Positions 43,456 through 52,568 of a stretch of 64,000 nt of DNA are shown here, piece after piece; within the stretch, counting starts at the first letter, position 1; every line of letters starts with the position of its first letter. The notes under the pieces are model-generated. The model was not told where the DNA came from, ran no database searches, and worked only from the letters and a program-made list of their open reading frames with translations. The stretch spans positions 1-64,000 of the forward strand of contig NZ_BCSH01000041.1 of NCBI RefSeq assembly GCF_001570765.1. Reading direction: 5' to 3'. The position numbers were made by a program, and so were the translations under genes. Source of the DNA: Nocardiopsis listeri NBRC 13360 (GTDB lineage: Bacteria > Actinomycetota > Actinomycetes > Streptosporangiales > Streptosporangiaceae).

Positions 43456-44484
43456 ATGGGGGAGACCCGCAAGCACGACCGTCCCGACGGGGACGACGCG
43501 TCACAGGACCACGACGACCTCGGCGACACCGCGCGGGCCCATGTGCCGGTGATGCTGGACCGGATCGTCGAACTGCTCGCCCCGGCGCTCACCCGCCCCG
43601 ACGCGGTGCTCGTCGACGGCACCCTCGGTCTGGGCGGCCACTCCGAGGCGCTGCTCAAGGCCTGTCCGAACCTGCGGCTGGTCGGTGTGGACCGCGACAC
43701 CACCGCCTTGGAGCGCAGCGCCGAACGACTGAAGCCCTTCGCCGAGCGCACCCACTTCGTGCACGCGGTCTACTCGGAGATCCCGCGGGCCTTGGACGAG
43801 GCCGGATTCGACCGGGCCGACGCCGTCCTGCTCGACCTGGGGGTGTCCTCACCCCAGTTGGACGAGAGCGACCGCGGGTTCGCCTACGCCCAGGACGCGC
43901 CCCTGGACATGCGCATGGACCGTACCCAGGGACTCACCGCCGAAGAGGTCGTCAACGACTATCCCGTCGGTGAGCTCATCCGCGTCCTGCGCAACTACGG
44001 CGAGGAACGCTTCGCGCCGCGCGTGGCCAAGGCCATCGAACGCCGCCGGGCACAGGGCCGCATCACTTCCACCAGGGAACTGGCCGACCTGGTCCGCGAG
44101 TCCATCCCCGCCGCGACCAGGCGCACCGGAGGACACCCCGCCAAACGCGCCTTCCAGGGGTTGCGCATCGAGGTCAACGCCGAACTGTCCATCCTCAAGG
44201 AGACCCTGCCCGCCGCCCTGTCCCGGCTGGCCATGGGCGGACGCATCGCGGTGCTGTCCTACCACTCCCTCGAAGACCGGATGACCAAGAAGGCCTTCGC
44301 CGCGCTGGCCACCGACACCACTCCTCCCGACCTCCCGGTCCCGCTCCCGGACCGGCAGCCGGAACTGAAGCTCCTCACCAGGGGCGCCGAACTCCCCACG
44401 GAGGAAGAGAACGAACGCAATCCGCGCGCGCAGTCCGCTCGTCTCCGGGCGGCCGAGCGTGTGCGCGAACCGTCGCGGCAGTAG
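43456..44484 (+). CDS. rsmH: 16S rRNA N4-methylcytidine methyltransferase RsmH (MraW)
   Basis: A 342-residue SAM-dependent enzyme acting at C1402 of 16S rRNA. The core is [67 protein letters not shown], and [14 protein letters not shown] with [13 protein letters not shown] 43456 is taken, with GGAGG 11 bases upstream; GTG 43387 (GAAGG 5 bases upstream) would add 23 residues and cannot be excluded. The product precedes ftsL by 9 bases. The 270-base gap after mraZ has no separate gene. Confidence 0.94.
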   Translation: MGETRKHDRPDGDDASQDHDDLGDTARAHVPVMLDRIVELLAPALTRPDAVLVDGTLGLGGHSEALLKACPNLRLVGVDRDTTALERSAERLKPFAERTHFVHAVYSEIPRALDEAGFDRADAVLLDLGVSSPQLDESDRGFAYAQDAPLDMRMDRTQGLTAEEVVNDYPVGELIRVLRNYGEERFAPRVAKAIERRRAQGRITSTRELADLVRESIPAATRRTGGHPAKRAFQGLRIEVNAELSILKETLPAALSRLAMGGRIAVLSYHSLEDRMTKKAFAALATDTTPPDLPVPLPDRQPELKLLTRGAELPTEEENERNPRAQSARLRAAERVREPSRQ

Positions 44485-44493
44485 GGAGAACAG

Positions 44494-44937
44494 ATGGGCA
44501 CGAAGACGGACACCCGCCGCAAGGGCAAGGACCGCGGACACACCGGGGCCACCACCCGTACCGACGCACCCTCGCGTTCGGTGCGCAACAAGGCACCGAC
44601 CGCCACGGCACGCACGACGGGGGGAGACGCGGCGAGTCGCGCCCCGAAGATCCCCTTCGTGCTGCTCATCCTGTGCCTGTTGGGCGGGGCCCTCGTCAGC
44701 CTGCTGCTGCTGCGCAGTCTCGTGGCGCAGGAGGCCTACGCCATCACCAGCCTGCAGTCCGAGAACCGCGAGATGTCCTACGAGGAACAACGGCTGGAGG
44801 AGTCCGTCGCCCACCTGGAGACCTCCGACCGCATCGCGCAGGAGGCGGAGGAGATGGGGATGGAACCGGGTCAGGCCCCGCTCTTCCTGGACTTGGACAA
44901 CGGTGAGATCACCGGGGACGCCGGGAGCGATGATTGA
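44494..44937 (+). CDS. ftsL: FtsL-like divisome protein
   Basis: The 147-residue bitopic protein has a long basic cytoplasmic N-terminus (about 1-50), one transmembrane segment (IPFVLLILCLLGGALVSLLL, about 53-75), and an extracellular coiled coil (SLQSENREMSYEEQRLEESVAHLETSD) that in other species pairs with FtsB and FtsQ. Sequence is divergent, so the call rests on topology and the position between rsmH and ftsI. ATG 44494 follows TAGGGAG. Its stop overlaps the ftsI TTG as TTGA. Confidence 0.85.
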   Translation: MGTKTDTRRKGKDRGHTGATTRTDAPSRSVRNKAPTATARTTGGDAASRAPKIPFVLLILCLLGGALVSLLLLRSLVAQEAYAITSLQSENREMSYEEQRLEESVAHLETSDRIAQEAEEMGMEPGQAPLFLDLDNGEITGDAGSDD

Positions 44938-46907
44938 GCACCCCTCGGGACCGACGCCCACGTGACCCCCGCCGACCCGGAGCGACCAGTCGCTCCGGGT
45001 CGCGGCCGAACAAGGGCCCACAGAGGAGACCGAACCGGCCGGCCCAGAGCGGGCGAGCCCGGGCCGGTGGTGGATCCGGCGGCACGGGCCGTCCTGTGCG
45101 GCGGGGGGAACGCCCCCGCCGTCGGTCGAGTCCGCCTCCGCCCCCGCCGTTGCTACGCCGTACCTTCAGGGCCGGTGACCCGCGTAAGCGGATCAAGGCC
45201 GGTGGGGTCATCATCGTGGTGATCCTGATGCTGTTCGCCGGACGCCTCACCCAGATCCAGGGGATCGACGCCGAGACCTACGCCGAGGCCGCGGCGAACC
45301 TGCGCATGCAGACCATCGACATCCCCACCCTGCGTGGACGGATCACCGACTCCGAAGGCAACCCCTTCGCCCTGTCGGTCGAGGTGCGCAACGTCTTCGT
45401 CGACCCCGAGGAGGTCGCCGAGGACGAACGGGACCGGCTCATCGACGAACTGGTGAGCCGCTTCGACCTGGAAGAGCAGACGGTGGCGGCCAAGGTCGAC
45501 GCCAAACCCAGCCGCTACCAGGTCGTGGCGAAGGACATCTCGCCCGGGGACTGGGGGGAGTTCCAGGAGCTCGGCCTGAGCGGAGTGGGCGCCGACGTCG
45601 ACTACAACCGGGTCTACCCCGACGAGACCGGCGCCTCCGACCTGGTCGGTTTCGTCGGTGCCGAGGGGCACGGCCTCGAAGGCCTGGAGGGCTACATGGA
45701 CTCCACGCTCGCCGGTGAGGCAGGCAAGCGGCAGGTCGAGGTCGGCCAGGACGGCACCCAGATCCCCATGGCCGGCGGTCTGGTTCGCGAACCCGAGGCC
45801 GGTAAGGACGTACGCCTGACCCTGGATCGCGACCTTCAGTGGTACGCCCAGCAGGCGTTGGCGAATCGGGTCGAGGAACTGGATGCCGAAGCGGGCAGCG
45901 TCGTGGTCTCCAACAAGGAGGGGGAGATCCTGGCCATGGCCGACTTCCCCACCTACGACCAGACCGACATCGCCTCCTCCGAGCCCGAGGACCGGAGCAA
46001 CGGGTCGGTGTCCTCCACCTTCGAGCCCGGCAGCACCAACAAGGTCATCACCTTGGCGGCCGCCCTGGAGGAGAAGAAGACCACCCCGGAGACGGTCTAC
46101 ACCGTGCCCTACGCGCTCCAGTACTACGACCAGACCTTCCGCAACTCCAGCAACGACGGCACCCAGCGCCTGACCACCAACGGGATCATGGCCCAGTCCA
46201 GCAACGTGGGCACGATCAAGATCGCCGACCAGGTGGGCGCCTCGGTCCTGCACCGCTACATGACCGACTTCGGTCTGGGGCAGCCCACGGGACTGGCCCT
46301 GCCGGGCGAGGAGACCGGTGTGCTCACCGACCCCGACGACTGGTGGGGCACCCAGCTGCCGTCGGTGTCCATCGGACACGGTCTGTCGGTCAACGCCGTA
46401 CAGATGGCCTCGGTCTACGCCACCGTCGCCAACGGGGGAGTACGGGTCGAACCGACGCTCGTCTCGGGGACGGTCGACCCGGAGGGAGAGTTCACCGCCG
46501 CCGAGGAGCCCGCCCGTCAGCGGGTGATCAGCGAGGAGACCGCCGAACAGCTCCAACTGATGCTGGAGGCGGTCACCAGTGACGAGGGAACCGCGCCGCA
46601 GGCCCGCATCGACGGCTACCGGGTGGCCGGCAAGACCGGCACCGCCAACCGGATCGACCCGGAGACGGGCCGCTACGACGAGGGCGGCTACACGGCCACC
46701 TTCGCCGGGTTCGCCCCCGCGGACGACCCGGAACTGGTGGTCCAGGTGGTGCTGCACAACCCGCAGGGCACCTACTACGGCGGTGAGGCGGCGGGCCCGG
46801 TGTTCAACGACATCATGTCCTTCGCGCTGAAGTCCTACAAGGTCCCACCGACAGACGAGGAGGCCCCGGCCATCCGCCTGGTGGAGGACGAGGACGCCGA
46901 GGGCTGA
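44934..46907 (+). CDS. ftsI: Penicillin-binding protein FtsI (septal transpeptidase)
   Basis: The 657-residue class B penicillin-binding protein cross-links septal peptidoglycan with FtsW. It has a long basic, Pro-rich cytoplasmic N-terminus, a transmembrane helix (GGVIIVVILMLFAGRL), a dimerisation domain, and a transpeptidase domain with SxxK = STNK (about residue 367), SxN = SSN (about 422-424) and KTGT (about 567). No PASTA domain. TTG 44934 overlaps the ftsL stop, and a bidirectional terminator follows the stop. The high-proline stretch (about residues 45-73) is unusually arginine rich. Confidence 0.96.
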   Translation: MSTPRDRRPRDPRRPGATSRSGSRPNKGPQRRPNRPAQSGRARAGGGSGGTGRPVRRGERPRRRSSPPPPPPLLRRTFRAGDPRKRIKAGGVIIVVILMLFAGRLTQIQGIDAETYAEAAANLRMQTIDIPTLRGRITDSEGNPFALSVEVRNVFVDPEEVAEDERDRLIDELVSRFDLEEQTVAAKVDAKPSRYQVVAKDISPGDWGEFQELGLSGVGADVDYNRVYPDETGASDLVGFVGAEGHGLEGLEGYMDSTLAGEAGKRQVEVGQDGTQIPMAGGLVREPEAGKDVRLTLDRDLQWYAQQALANRVEELDAEAGSVVVSNKEGEILAMADFPTYDQTDIASSEPEDRSNGSVSSTFEPGSTNKVITLAAALEEKKTTPETVYTVPYALQYYDQTFRNSSNDGTQRLTTNGIMAQSSNVGTIKIADQVGASVLHRYMTDFGLGQPTGLALPGEETGVLTDPDDWWGTQLPSVSIGHGLSVNAVQMASVYATVANGGVRVEPTLVSGTVDPEGEFTAAEEPARQRVISEETAEQLQLMLEAVTSDEGTAPQARIDGYRVAGKTGTANRIDPETGRYDEGGYTATFAGFAPADDPELVVQVVLHNPQGTYYGGEAAGPVFNDIMSFALKSYKVPPTDEEAPAIRLVEDEDAEG

Positions 46908-46908
46908 C

Positions 46909-46955
46909 ACACCACACCCGGGGCGGACGGCACGCCGTTCCCCCGGGCGTGGTGT
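46909..46955. terminator. Bidirectional hairpin terminator between ftsI and mmuM
   Basis: Arms at 46909-46923 (ACACCACACCCGGGG) and 46941-46955 (CCCCGGGCGTGGTGT) pair over 15 bases with one A-C mismatch and a 17-base loop. It sits exactly between the ftsI stop and the stop of the opposite-strand gene, so dcw transcription probably ends or weakens here. Confidence 0.75.
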
Positions 46956-46956
46956 T

Positions 46957-47856
46957 CTAATCGGCGTGGCCGGCGTCCACGGTTTCGCGGAGGGCCCGGA
47001 TGTGGGCGGGACCGGTACGGCAGCAACCACCCACCAGCACCGCGCCGTCCGAGCACCAACCGGCCGCCGCCGCGGCGAAGCCCTCGACGTCCGTGGCACC
47101 CGTCCACGTCCGGCGTCGGGCGTCCCACACCTCGCCCGAGTTCGGGTAGGCCACAGAGGGCAGACCCACCGAGGCCACCTCCCGCACCAGCGCGGACACG
47201 TCCGAGGGCGGAACGCAGTTCACGCCCACGGCCACCACCCGCCCCTCCCGGTACAACGGCGCCAACCCCTCCGCCATCTCGCGCAGTGGCGTCCCATCGG
47301 CGATCCGAGCGTCGTCGGCGCAGGAGAAGGAGAACCACGCACGGACCCCCGGGGTCTCCTCCGCCAAGCGGGCCAGCGCCCGCGCCTCGGCGGCCGACGG
47401 CAGCGTCTCACAGGCCACCAGATCCGCTCCGGAGTCGGTGAGCACCCGCCACCGCTCCCGGTGCCACCGGTACAGCCCCTCCTCGTCCAAGTCGTAGTCG
47501 CCGGTGTACTCAGACCCGTCCGCCAGGGCCGCTCCGTAGGGGCCCACACCCGCCGCCACCAGACCCGAGCCGAACGCGTCCCGTTCGGTCACCGCCAGCT
47601 TCACCGACCGCGCCATCGCCCCCAAGGCCTCGGCGCGCGAGTACCCATGGGTGATGAACCCGTCGACGCTCGCCTGGTAGCCGGCGGCGATCGCCACGTC
47701 CGCACCGGCCTCGAAGTAGTCGCGGTGCACCCGCGCGATCAGTTCCGGCTCCCGCGCCAACAGCCGGGCCGACCACAGGCCGTCGCCCAGGTCACGGCCG
47801 TAGGACTCCAACCGCGTCGCGAGTCCCCCGTCCAACACCAGTGCCCGGTCCGCCAT
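46957..47856 (-). CDS. mmuM: Homocysteine S-methyltransferase family protein
   Basis: A 299-residue barrel enzyme of the homocysteine/S-methylmethionine methyltransferase family. The N-terminus is LVLDGGLATRLESYG, the zinc sites are GVNCVPPSDV (Cys, about 217) and VLVGGCCRTGPAHI (two Cys, about 281-282), and ACETLPSAAEARAL supports the fold. It transfers a methyl group from S-methylmethionine or SAM to homocysteine. ATG 47856 follows AAGGGTGGTCACG. It lies on the strand opposite to dcw, between ftsI and murE, which is not the usual place. Confidence 0.9.
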   Translation of the reverse strand: MADRALVLDGGLATRLESYGRDLGDGLWSARLLAREPELIARVHRDYFEAGADVAIAAGYQASVDGFITHGYSRAEALGAMARSVKLAVTERDAFGSGLVAAGVGPYGAALADGSEYTGDYDLDEEGLYRWHRERWRVLTDSGADLVACETLPSAAEARALARLAEETPGVRAWFSFSCADDARIADGTPLREMAEGLAPLYREGRVVAVGVNCVPPSDVSALVREVASVGLPSVAYPNSGEVWDARRRTWTGATDVEGFAAAAAGWCSDGAVLVGGCCRTGPAHIRALRETVDAGHAD

Positions 47857-47973
47857 CGTGACCACCCTTCTCGACCCACCTGTTCCAACCTGGACGAAAG
47901 GCCGCACCATCCCTTGACAGGGAAACGCGGACCGACCCAGCGTGGAAATTACCGACAGGCCCTCCACAGCCGT

Positions 47974-47979
47974 TAATCT
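47974..47979 (+). promoter_or_regulatory. -10 element for a probable leaderless murE transcript
   Basis: TAATCT ends 6 bases before the GTG at 47986. There is no ribosome site before the GTG. TTACCG at 47949-47954 is a weak -35 candidate at 19 bases. With the terminator after ftsI, murE and its followers appear to have their own promoter. Confidence 0.45.
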
Positions 47980-47985
47980 CCAGAC

Positions 47986-49662
47986 GTGCCACCGGTAATG
48001 CGACCTGAACACTCCAAACTCCGTCCACTGTCCGACCTGGCGACGAAGCTCGGTCCGGACATCACCCTGATGCGCCCGGACCTGGACCCGGACCGGCCCG
48101 CGGACATGCCTCCACGTGAGATCCACGTCCGCGGCATCACCCACGACTCGCGACAGGTCGGCCAAGGCGACCTGTACGTAGCCCTGCCCGGAACCCGCGT
48201 CCACGGCGCCCGGTTCTCCCGGCAGGCGGCCGACGCCGAGGCCGCCGCGATCCTGACCGACGCCGACGGCGCCGACGAGGCGGCCGCCACCGGCCTGCCC
48301 GTGATCGTGGTTCCCGACGCACGCGCCGCGCTCGGCACGGTCGCGGCCTGGGTCTTCGACGAGCCCGCCCGCGACCTGCTCCTGGTCGGGACCACGGGCA
48401 CCAGCGGCAAGACCACGATCAGCTACCTGATCGAGTCCGGAATGCGCCAGGCCGGGATGAGCACCGGCCTGATCGGTACCGTGGAGATGCGGGTGGGCGA
48501 CGAACGAGTCGCCTCCTCCTTGACCACGCCGGAGGCCACCGACCTGCACGGACTCTTCGCCGTCATGGCCGAACGCGGCGTCACCGCCGCCGCCATGGAG
48601 GTCTCCAGCCACGCCCTCGCCCTGGGTCGGGTCGGCGGTGCACGCTTCGACGTGGCGATCTTCACCAACCTGTCCCAGGACCACCTGGACTTCCACTCGG
48701 ACCTGCGCGACTACTTCGACACCAAGGCGCTCCTGTTCACCCCCGAGTACTGCGACATCGCGGTGGTCAACGTCGATGACCGCTTCGGCCGCGCACTGGT
48801 GGACATGGTGCAGCCGCGCGGGGACGTCCCCGTCACCACCTTCGCCGTGGAGGGCTTCTCCGACGCCGACCCCGAGAGCGCCATGGAAGCGGACTGGAAC
48901 GCCGTGGACGTCCATCTGGGGGCCACCGGGAGCACCTTCCGCGTCGTCGGGCCCGGCGGCATGGAGTCCAAGGCGTCCGTGGCGCTACCGGGACCCTTCA
49001 ACGTCTCCAACGCCATGGCCGCCATCGTCGGTCTGGTCGAGGCGGGCCTGCCGATGGAGACCGCCATCGCCGGCGTCGCCGCGGCGCCCGGTGTCCCGGG
49101 CCGTATGGAACAGGTGGACGCCCGCGAGGCGGCGCAGCCACAGGACTTCACCGCGCTGGTCGACTACTCGCACAAGCCCGGCGCCATCGAGGCCGTCCTG
49201 AGCGCCCTGCGCGCCACCACCGAGGGTCGGGTCACCATGGTGGTCGGCTGCGGCGGCGACCGTGACCGGGCCAAACGCCCGCTCATGGGCGAGGCCGCCG
49301 CGCGCTTGGCCGACCACCTGATCATCACCAACGACAACCCGCGCACCGAGGACCCGGTGACGATCGCCACGGCGATGCTCGAAGGGGTCGCCAAGGTTCC
49401 CGAGGATCGACGGGCACGCGTCACCGTGGAGTTCGACCGGGCCGAGGCGATCGGTCTGGGCGTGGCCCGAACCGGCCCCGGCGACGTCGTCGTGGTCGCC
49501 GGAAAGGGCCACGAGACCGGCCAGTACGTCAAGGGCGAGGTCCTGCCCTTCGACGACCGCGAGGTGCTGCGGGGGGCCATCGAGGACGCGCTGCGCATCC
49601 GGGCCGGACAACGGCTCGGAGACGCCCTGCGGGACGTGCACCGCGCACCGGACCAGGGCTGA
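47986..49662 (+). CDS. murE: UDP-MurNAc-tripeptide ligase MurE (meso-diaminopimelate-type)
   Basis: The 558-residue ATP-dependent ligase adds the third amino acid to UDP-MurNAc-Ala-Glu. Motifs are ITHDSRQVGQGDLYVALPG, the P-loop GTTGTSGKTTISYLIE, MEVSSHALALGRVGG, DHLDFH, and the specificity motif ITNDNPRTEDP with DNPR that selects meso-diaminopimelate. GTG 47986 is leaderless-like; ATG 47998 is an internal alternative. It has about 60 residues of N-terminal extension over typical MurE. A hairpin at 49708-49738 follows the stop. Confidence 0.96.
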   Translation: MPPVMRPEHSKLRPLSDLATKLGPDITLMRPDLDPDRPADMPPREIHVRGITHDSRQVGQGDLYVALPGTRVHGARFSRQAADAEAAAILTDADGADEAAATGLPVIVVPDARAALGTVAAWVFDEPARDLLLVGTTGTSGKTTISYLIESGMRQAGMSTGLIGTVEMRVGDERVASSLTTPEATDLHGLFAVMAERGVTAAAMEVSSHALALGRVGGARFDVAIFTNLSQDHLDFHSDLRDYFDTKALLFTPEYCDIAVVNVDDRFGRALVDMVQPRGDVPVTTFAVEGFSDADPESAMEADWNAVDVHLGATGSTFRVVGPGGMESKASVALPGPFNVSNAMAAIVGLVEAGLPMETAIAGVAAAPGVPGRMEQVDAREAAQPQDFTALVDYSHKPGAIEAVLSALRATTEGRVTMVVGCGGDRDRAKRPLMGEAAARLADHLIITNDNPRTEDPVTIATAMLEGVAKVPEDRRARVTVEFDRAEAIGLGVARTGPGDVVVVAGKGHETGQYVKGEVLPFDDREVLRGAIEDALRIRAGQRLGDALRDVHRAPDQG

Positions 49663-49707
49663 GGCTCCGACACACCGAAGACGCGCCGAAAATGGTGCCG
49701 TCCACTC

Positions 49708-49738
49708 ACCGGGACACGGCCCGTGGTCGTGTCCCGGT
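49708..49738 (+). terminator. Hairpin terminator after murE
   Basis: ACCGGGACAC (49708-49717) pairs perfectly with GTGTCCCGGT (49729-49738) around an 11-base loop, 46 bases after murE. Another hairpin, GGCACCGCG/CGCGGTGCC, is at 49944-49952 and 49964-49972. The 389-base gap 49663-50051 has no gene and should hold the murF promoter, which I cannot identify. Confidence 0.7.
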
Positions 49739-50051
49739 CACATAGAGCGCCCTGACGTGTACGTATCACTCTCGGTATGGTCCTTGGCGGTCACGAAGTG
49801 GAGCATATTGGCGCTCACAGGGCCCTGCCGGGACCCCGGACGCCCCAACATGTTCTAAGGTAGGTCCGGCAATCGCAGCCCGATAGTGCCGCCCCACGTG
49901 GCGCCCATGACCCGGCATCGTCGGGTCGTCAGTGGCCCGGTGCGGCACCGCGCGCACGGTATCCGCGGTGCCATCCCCTGACCCGAAACCCGAGGCCGGG
50001 TGGCCAATGCCCTTGGGGCGCTGTGGGCCGGGCCTGACCTGAGGAGTGGAT

Positions 50052-51494
50052 TTGATCGCGCTCACGCTCGATCGGATCGCTGAGATCACCCAAACCGCCA
50101 TCGGCGGATCAGCGCGCCCAGACGCCGTCATCGACGGCCCCGTCGTCATCGACTCCCGACAGGTGGAGTCCGGAGCGCTCTTCGTCGCGCTCAACGGAGA
50201 GAGGGTCGACGGACACGACTTCGCCGAGTCCGCGGTGGCGGCCGGGGCGGTCGCCGTCCTGGTCTCGCGCCCGGTCCCCGCACCGCACCTGCTGGTGGAC
50301 GGCGCAGACGACGAGGTCGTAGCGGCCCTGGCCCGTCTGGCCAGGTACGTGGCCGGTGAACTCGGCGATCCGACGCGCGAGGACGCCACGACGCGGATCG
50401 TCGGCGTCACCGGCTCCTCCGGCAAGACCACGACCAAGGACCTCATCGCCCAGGTCGTGGGTCGTATGGGGGACACCGTGGCCCCGGCCGGCTCCTTCAA
50501 CAACGAGATCGGTCACCCGCTCACGGTGCTGCGAGCCGACAACGACACCCGCCACCTGATCCTGGAGGTCGCCGCGCGCGGCGTCGGGCACATCGCCCAC
50601 CTGTGCCGCGTCGCCCCACCCCGGATCGGCGTGGTGCTCAACGTCGGCAGCGCGCACATGGGCGAATTCGGTGGCCGCGACGCCATCGCCAAGGCCAAGG
50701 GAGAACTCGTCGAGGCGCTCCCGGCCGGTTCCGAGCGGCGCGGCGCGGGCGGCGTGGCCGTCCTCAACGCCGACGACCCACTGGTCCGCGCCATGGCCTC
50801 CCGCACCGGCGCGCGCGTCGTCCTCTACGGCACCGCCGAGGACGCCCACGTGCGCGCGACCGACATCACCACCCAGGGCAGCGGAGCCCCGGCGTTCACG
50901 CTGCACCTGAACGGTCGCTCGACCCCGGTCCGACTGGGACTGGTCGGCGCCCACCAGGTGAGCAACGCCCTGGCCACCGCCGCCGTCGCCGACGAGCTCG
51001 GCATGGACATCGAAGACATCGCCGCCGCCCTCGGCGCGGCCACCCCGGTCAGCCGTTGGCGGATGGAGGTCACCGAACACGACGGTGTCACCCTCGTCAA
51101 CGACGCCTACAACGCCAACCCCGAATCGATGCGGGCCGCGCTGACCACCCTGGCCTCCTTGGCCCGGGAACGCCGCGCCATCGCCGTGCTCGCCCATATG
51201 GCGGAGCTCGGTGAGGAGGGCGACGCCGAACACGAGAAGATCGGCGAGCTCGTCGCCGACATCGGCGTGGACCACTTGGTCGTGGTCGGGGAGGCGGCCG
51301 ATGGCATCGCCGTCGGTGCCGAACGCGCCGCCGACCGGTGGAGCGGTGAGAGCATCCGAGTTCCCGACGCCGAGGCGGCAGCCGAAGCGGTGCGCGAGCG
51401 GATGCGCACAGGAGACGTCGTCATTGTGAAGGGATCGCGCGTGGCTGCGCTCGAAAGGGTTATCGACCTCATCACCAAGGGTGATGATCAATGA
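50052..51494 (+). CDS. murF: UDP-MurNAc-pentapeptide ligase MurF
   Basis: The 480-residue ligase adds D-Ala-D-Ala. It begins MIALTLDRIAEITQ, the form common in actinobacteria. The P-loop is GVTGSSGKTTTKDLIA, followed by NNEIGHPLTVL, LEVAARGVGHIAHL, the Asn and His-containing region VVLNVGSAHMGEFGG, and NDAYNANPESMRAALTTL. TTG 50052 is chosen because GAGGAG lies 5 bases upstream and it gives the conserved start; GTG 50046 overlaps the ribosome site. The stop overlaps the mraY ATG. Confidence 0.96.
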   Translation: MIALTLDRIAEITQTAIGGSARPDAVIDGPVVIDSRQVESGALFVALNGERVDGHDFAESAVAAGAVAVLVSRPVPAPHLLVDGADDEVVAALARLARYVAGELGDPTREDATTRIVGVTGSSGKTTTKDLIAQVVGRMGDTVAPAGSFNNEIGHPLTVLRADNDTRHLILEVAARGVGHIAHLCRVAPPRIGVVLNVGSAHMGEFGGRDAIAKAKGELVEALPAGSERRGAGGVAVLNADDPLVRAMASRTGARVVLYGTAEDAHVRATDITTQGSGAPAFTLHLNGRSTPVRLGLVGAHQVSNALATAAVADELGMDIEDIAAALGAATPVSRWRMEVTEHDGVTLVNDAYNANPESMRAALTTLASLARERRAIAVLAHMAELGEEGDAEHEKIGELVADIGVDHLVVVGEAADGIAVGAERAADRWSGESIRVPDAEAAAEAVRERMRTGDVVIVKGSRVAALERVIDLITKGDDQ

Positions 51495-52564
51495 TCGGGA
51501 TCACCATCGCGGCGGCGCTCGCGCTGATCGTCTCCATGCTGCTGATGCCGCCGCTCATCAAGCTCCTGTACCGGTTCAAGTTCGGGCAGGAGGTGCGCGA
51601 CGACGGACCCGAGGGTCACAAGACCAAGCAGGGCACGCCCACCATGGGCGGCATCGTCGTCATCCTCGGTGCGGTGATCGGCTACTTCGGCTCCCACCTG
51701 GTGCTGTGGATCGTCCAGCCGACGGCCTCCGGGCCCACGGCCTCCGGTCTGCTGGTGATGTTCCTGTTCGTCGGTATGGGCTGTGTCGGGTTCCTCGACG
51801 ACTTCATCAAGATCTACAAGCGCCGCAGCCTGGGTCTGCGCAGTGGTGCCAAGATGGTCGGTCAGGCCGTCATCGGTGTGGGCTTCGCCTACGGCGTCAC
51901 CCAGTTCCCCAACGGGTACGGCTACACCCCGGCCGCCCCCCAACTGTCCTTCCTGCGCGACTTCGGACCGCCGCTGATGATCGGCGTGTTCGTCATCTGG
52001 GCGCTGTTCCTCATCGTCGGGTTCTCCAACGCGGTCAACCTCACCGACGGTCTGGACGGCCTGGCCACCGGCGCGGTCATCCTGTCGCTGGCCGCCTACG
52101 TCATCATCGGCAACTGGCAGCTGCGACAGTCCTGCGTGGAGGCCCTCACCTCCAGCTGCTACACGGTCCGCGACCCCCTGGACCTGGCCGTCGTGGCCTC
52201 CGCCGTGCTCGGCTCCTGCATCGCCTTCCTGTGGTTCAACGCACCCCCGGCGAAGATCTTCATGGGCGACACCGGTTCGCTGGCCCTGGGCGGTCTCATC
52301 GTGGGTCTGGCCATCACCACCCGCACCCAGCTGCTGCTGCTGATCATCGGTGGTCTGTTCGTCATCATCACCATGTCCGTGATGATCCAGATCACGTCGT
52401 TCCGCCTCACCGGCAAACGCGTGTTCCGCATGGCGCCACTGCAACACCACTTCGAGCTCAAGGGCTGGGCCGAACCGACCATCGTGATCCGTTTCTGGAT
52501 CATCCAGGGTCTGTTCATGGCGGTGGCGATCGGCCTGTTCTACCTCGAATGGATGCCAAGCTAG
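51491..52564 (+). CDS. mraY: Phospho-MurNAc-pentapeptide translocase MraY
   Basis: A 357-residue protein with ten membrane segments that makes lipid I from UDP-MurNAc-pentapeptide and undecaprenyl phosphate. Signature pieces are KTKQGTPTMGGIVVILG, FLDDFIKIYKRRSLGL with the catalytic aspartates, NAVNLTDGLDGLATG, FMGDTGSLALGG, and the C-terminal MAPLQHHFELKGWAE with the HHFE motif. The ATG overlaps murF as ATGA, and murD begins 4 bases after the stop. Confidence 0.97.
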   Translation: MIGITIAAALALIVSMLLMPPLIKLLYRFKFGQEVRDDGPEGHKTKQGTPTMGGIVVILGAVIGYFGSHLVLWIVQPTASGPTASGLLVMFLFVGMGCVGFLDDFIKIYKRRSLGLRSGAKMVGQAVIGVGFAYGVTQFPNGYGYTPAAPQLSFLRDFGPPLMIGVFVIWALFLIVGFSNAVNLTDGLDGLATGAVILSLAAYVIIGNWQLRQSCVEALTSSCYTVRDPLDLAVVASAVLGSCIAFLWFNAPPAKIFMGDTGSLALGGLIVGLAITTRTQLLLLIIGGLFVIITMSVMIQITSFRLTGKRVFRMAPLQHHFELKGWAEPTIVIRFWIIQGLFMAVAIGLFYLEWMPS

Positions 52565-52568
52565 AGGC

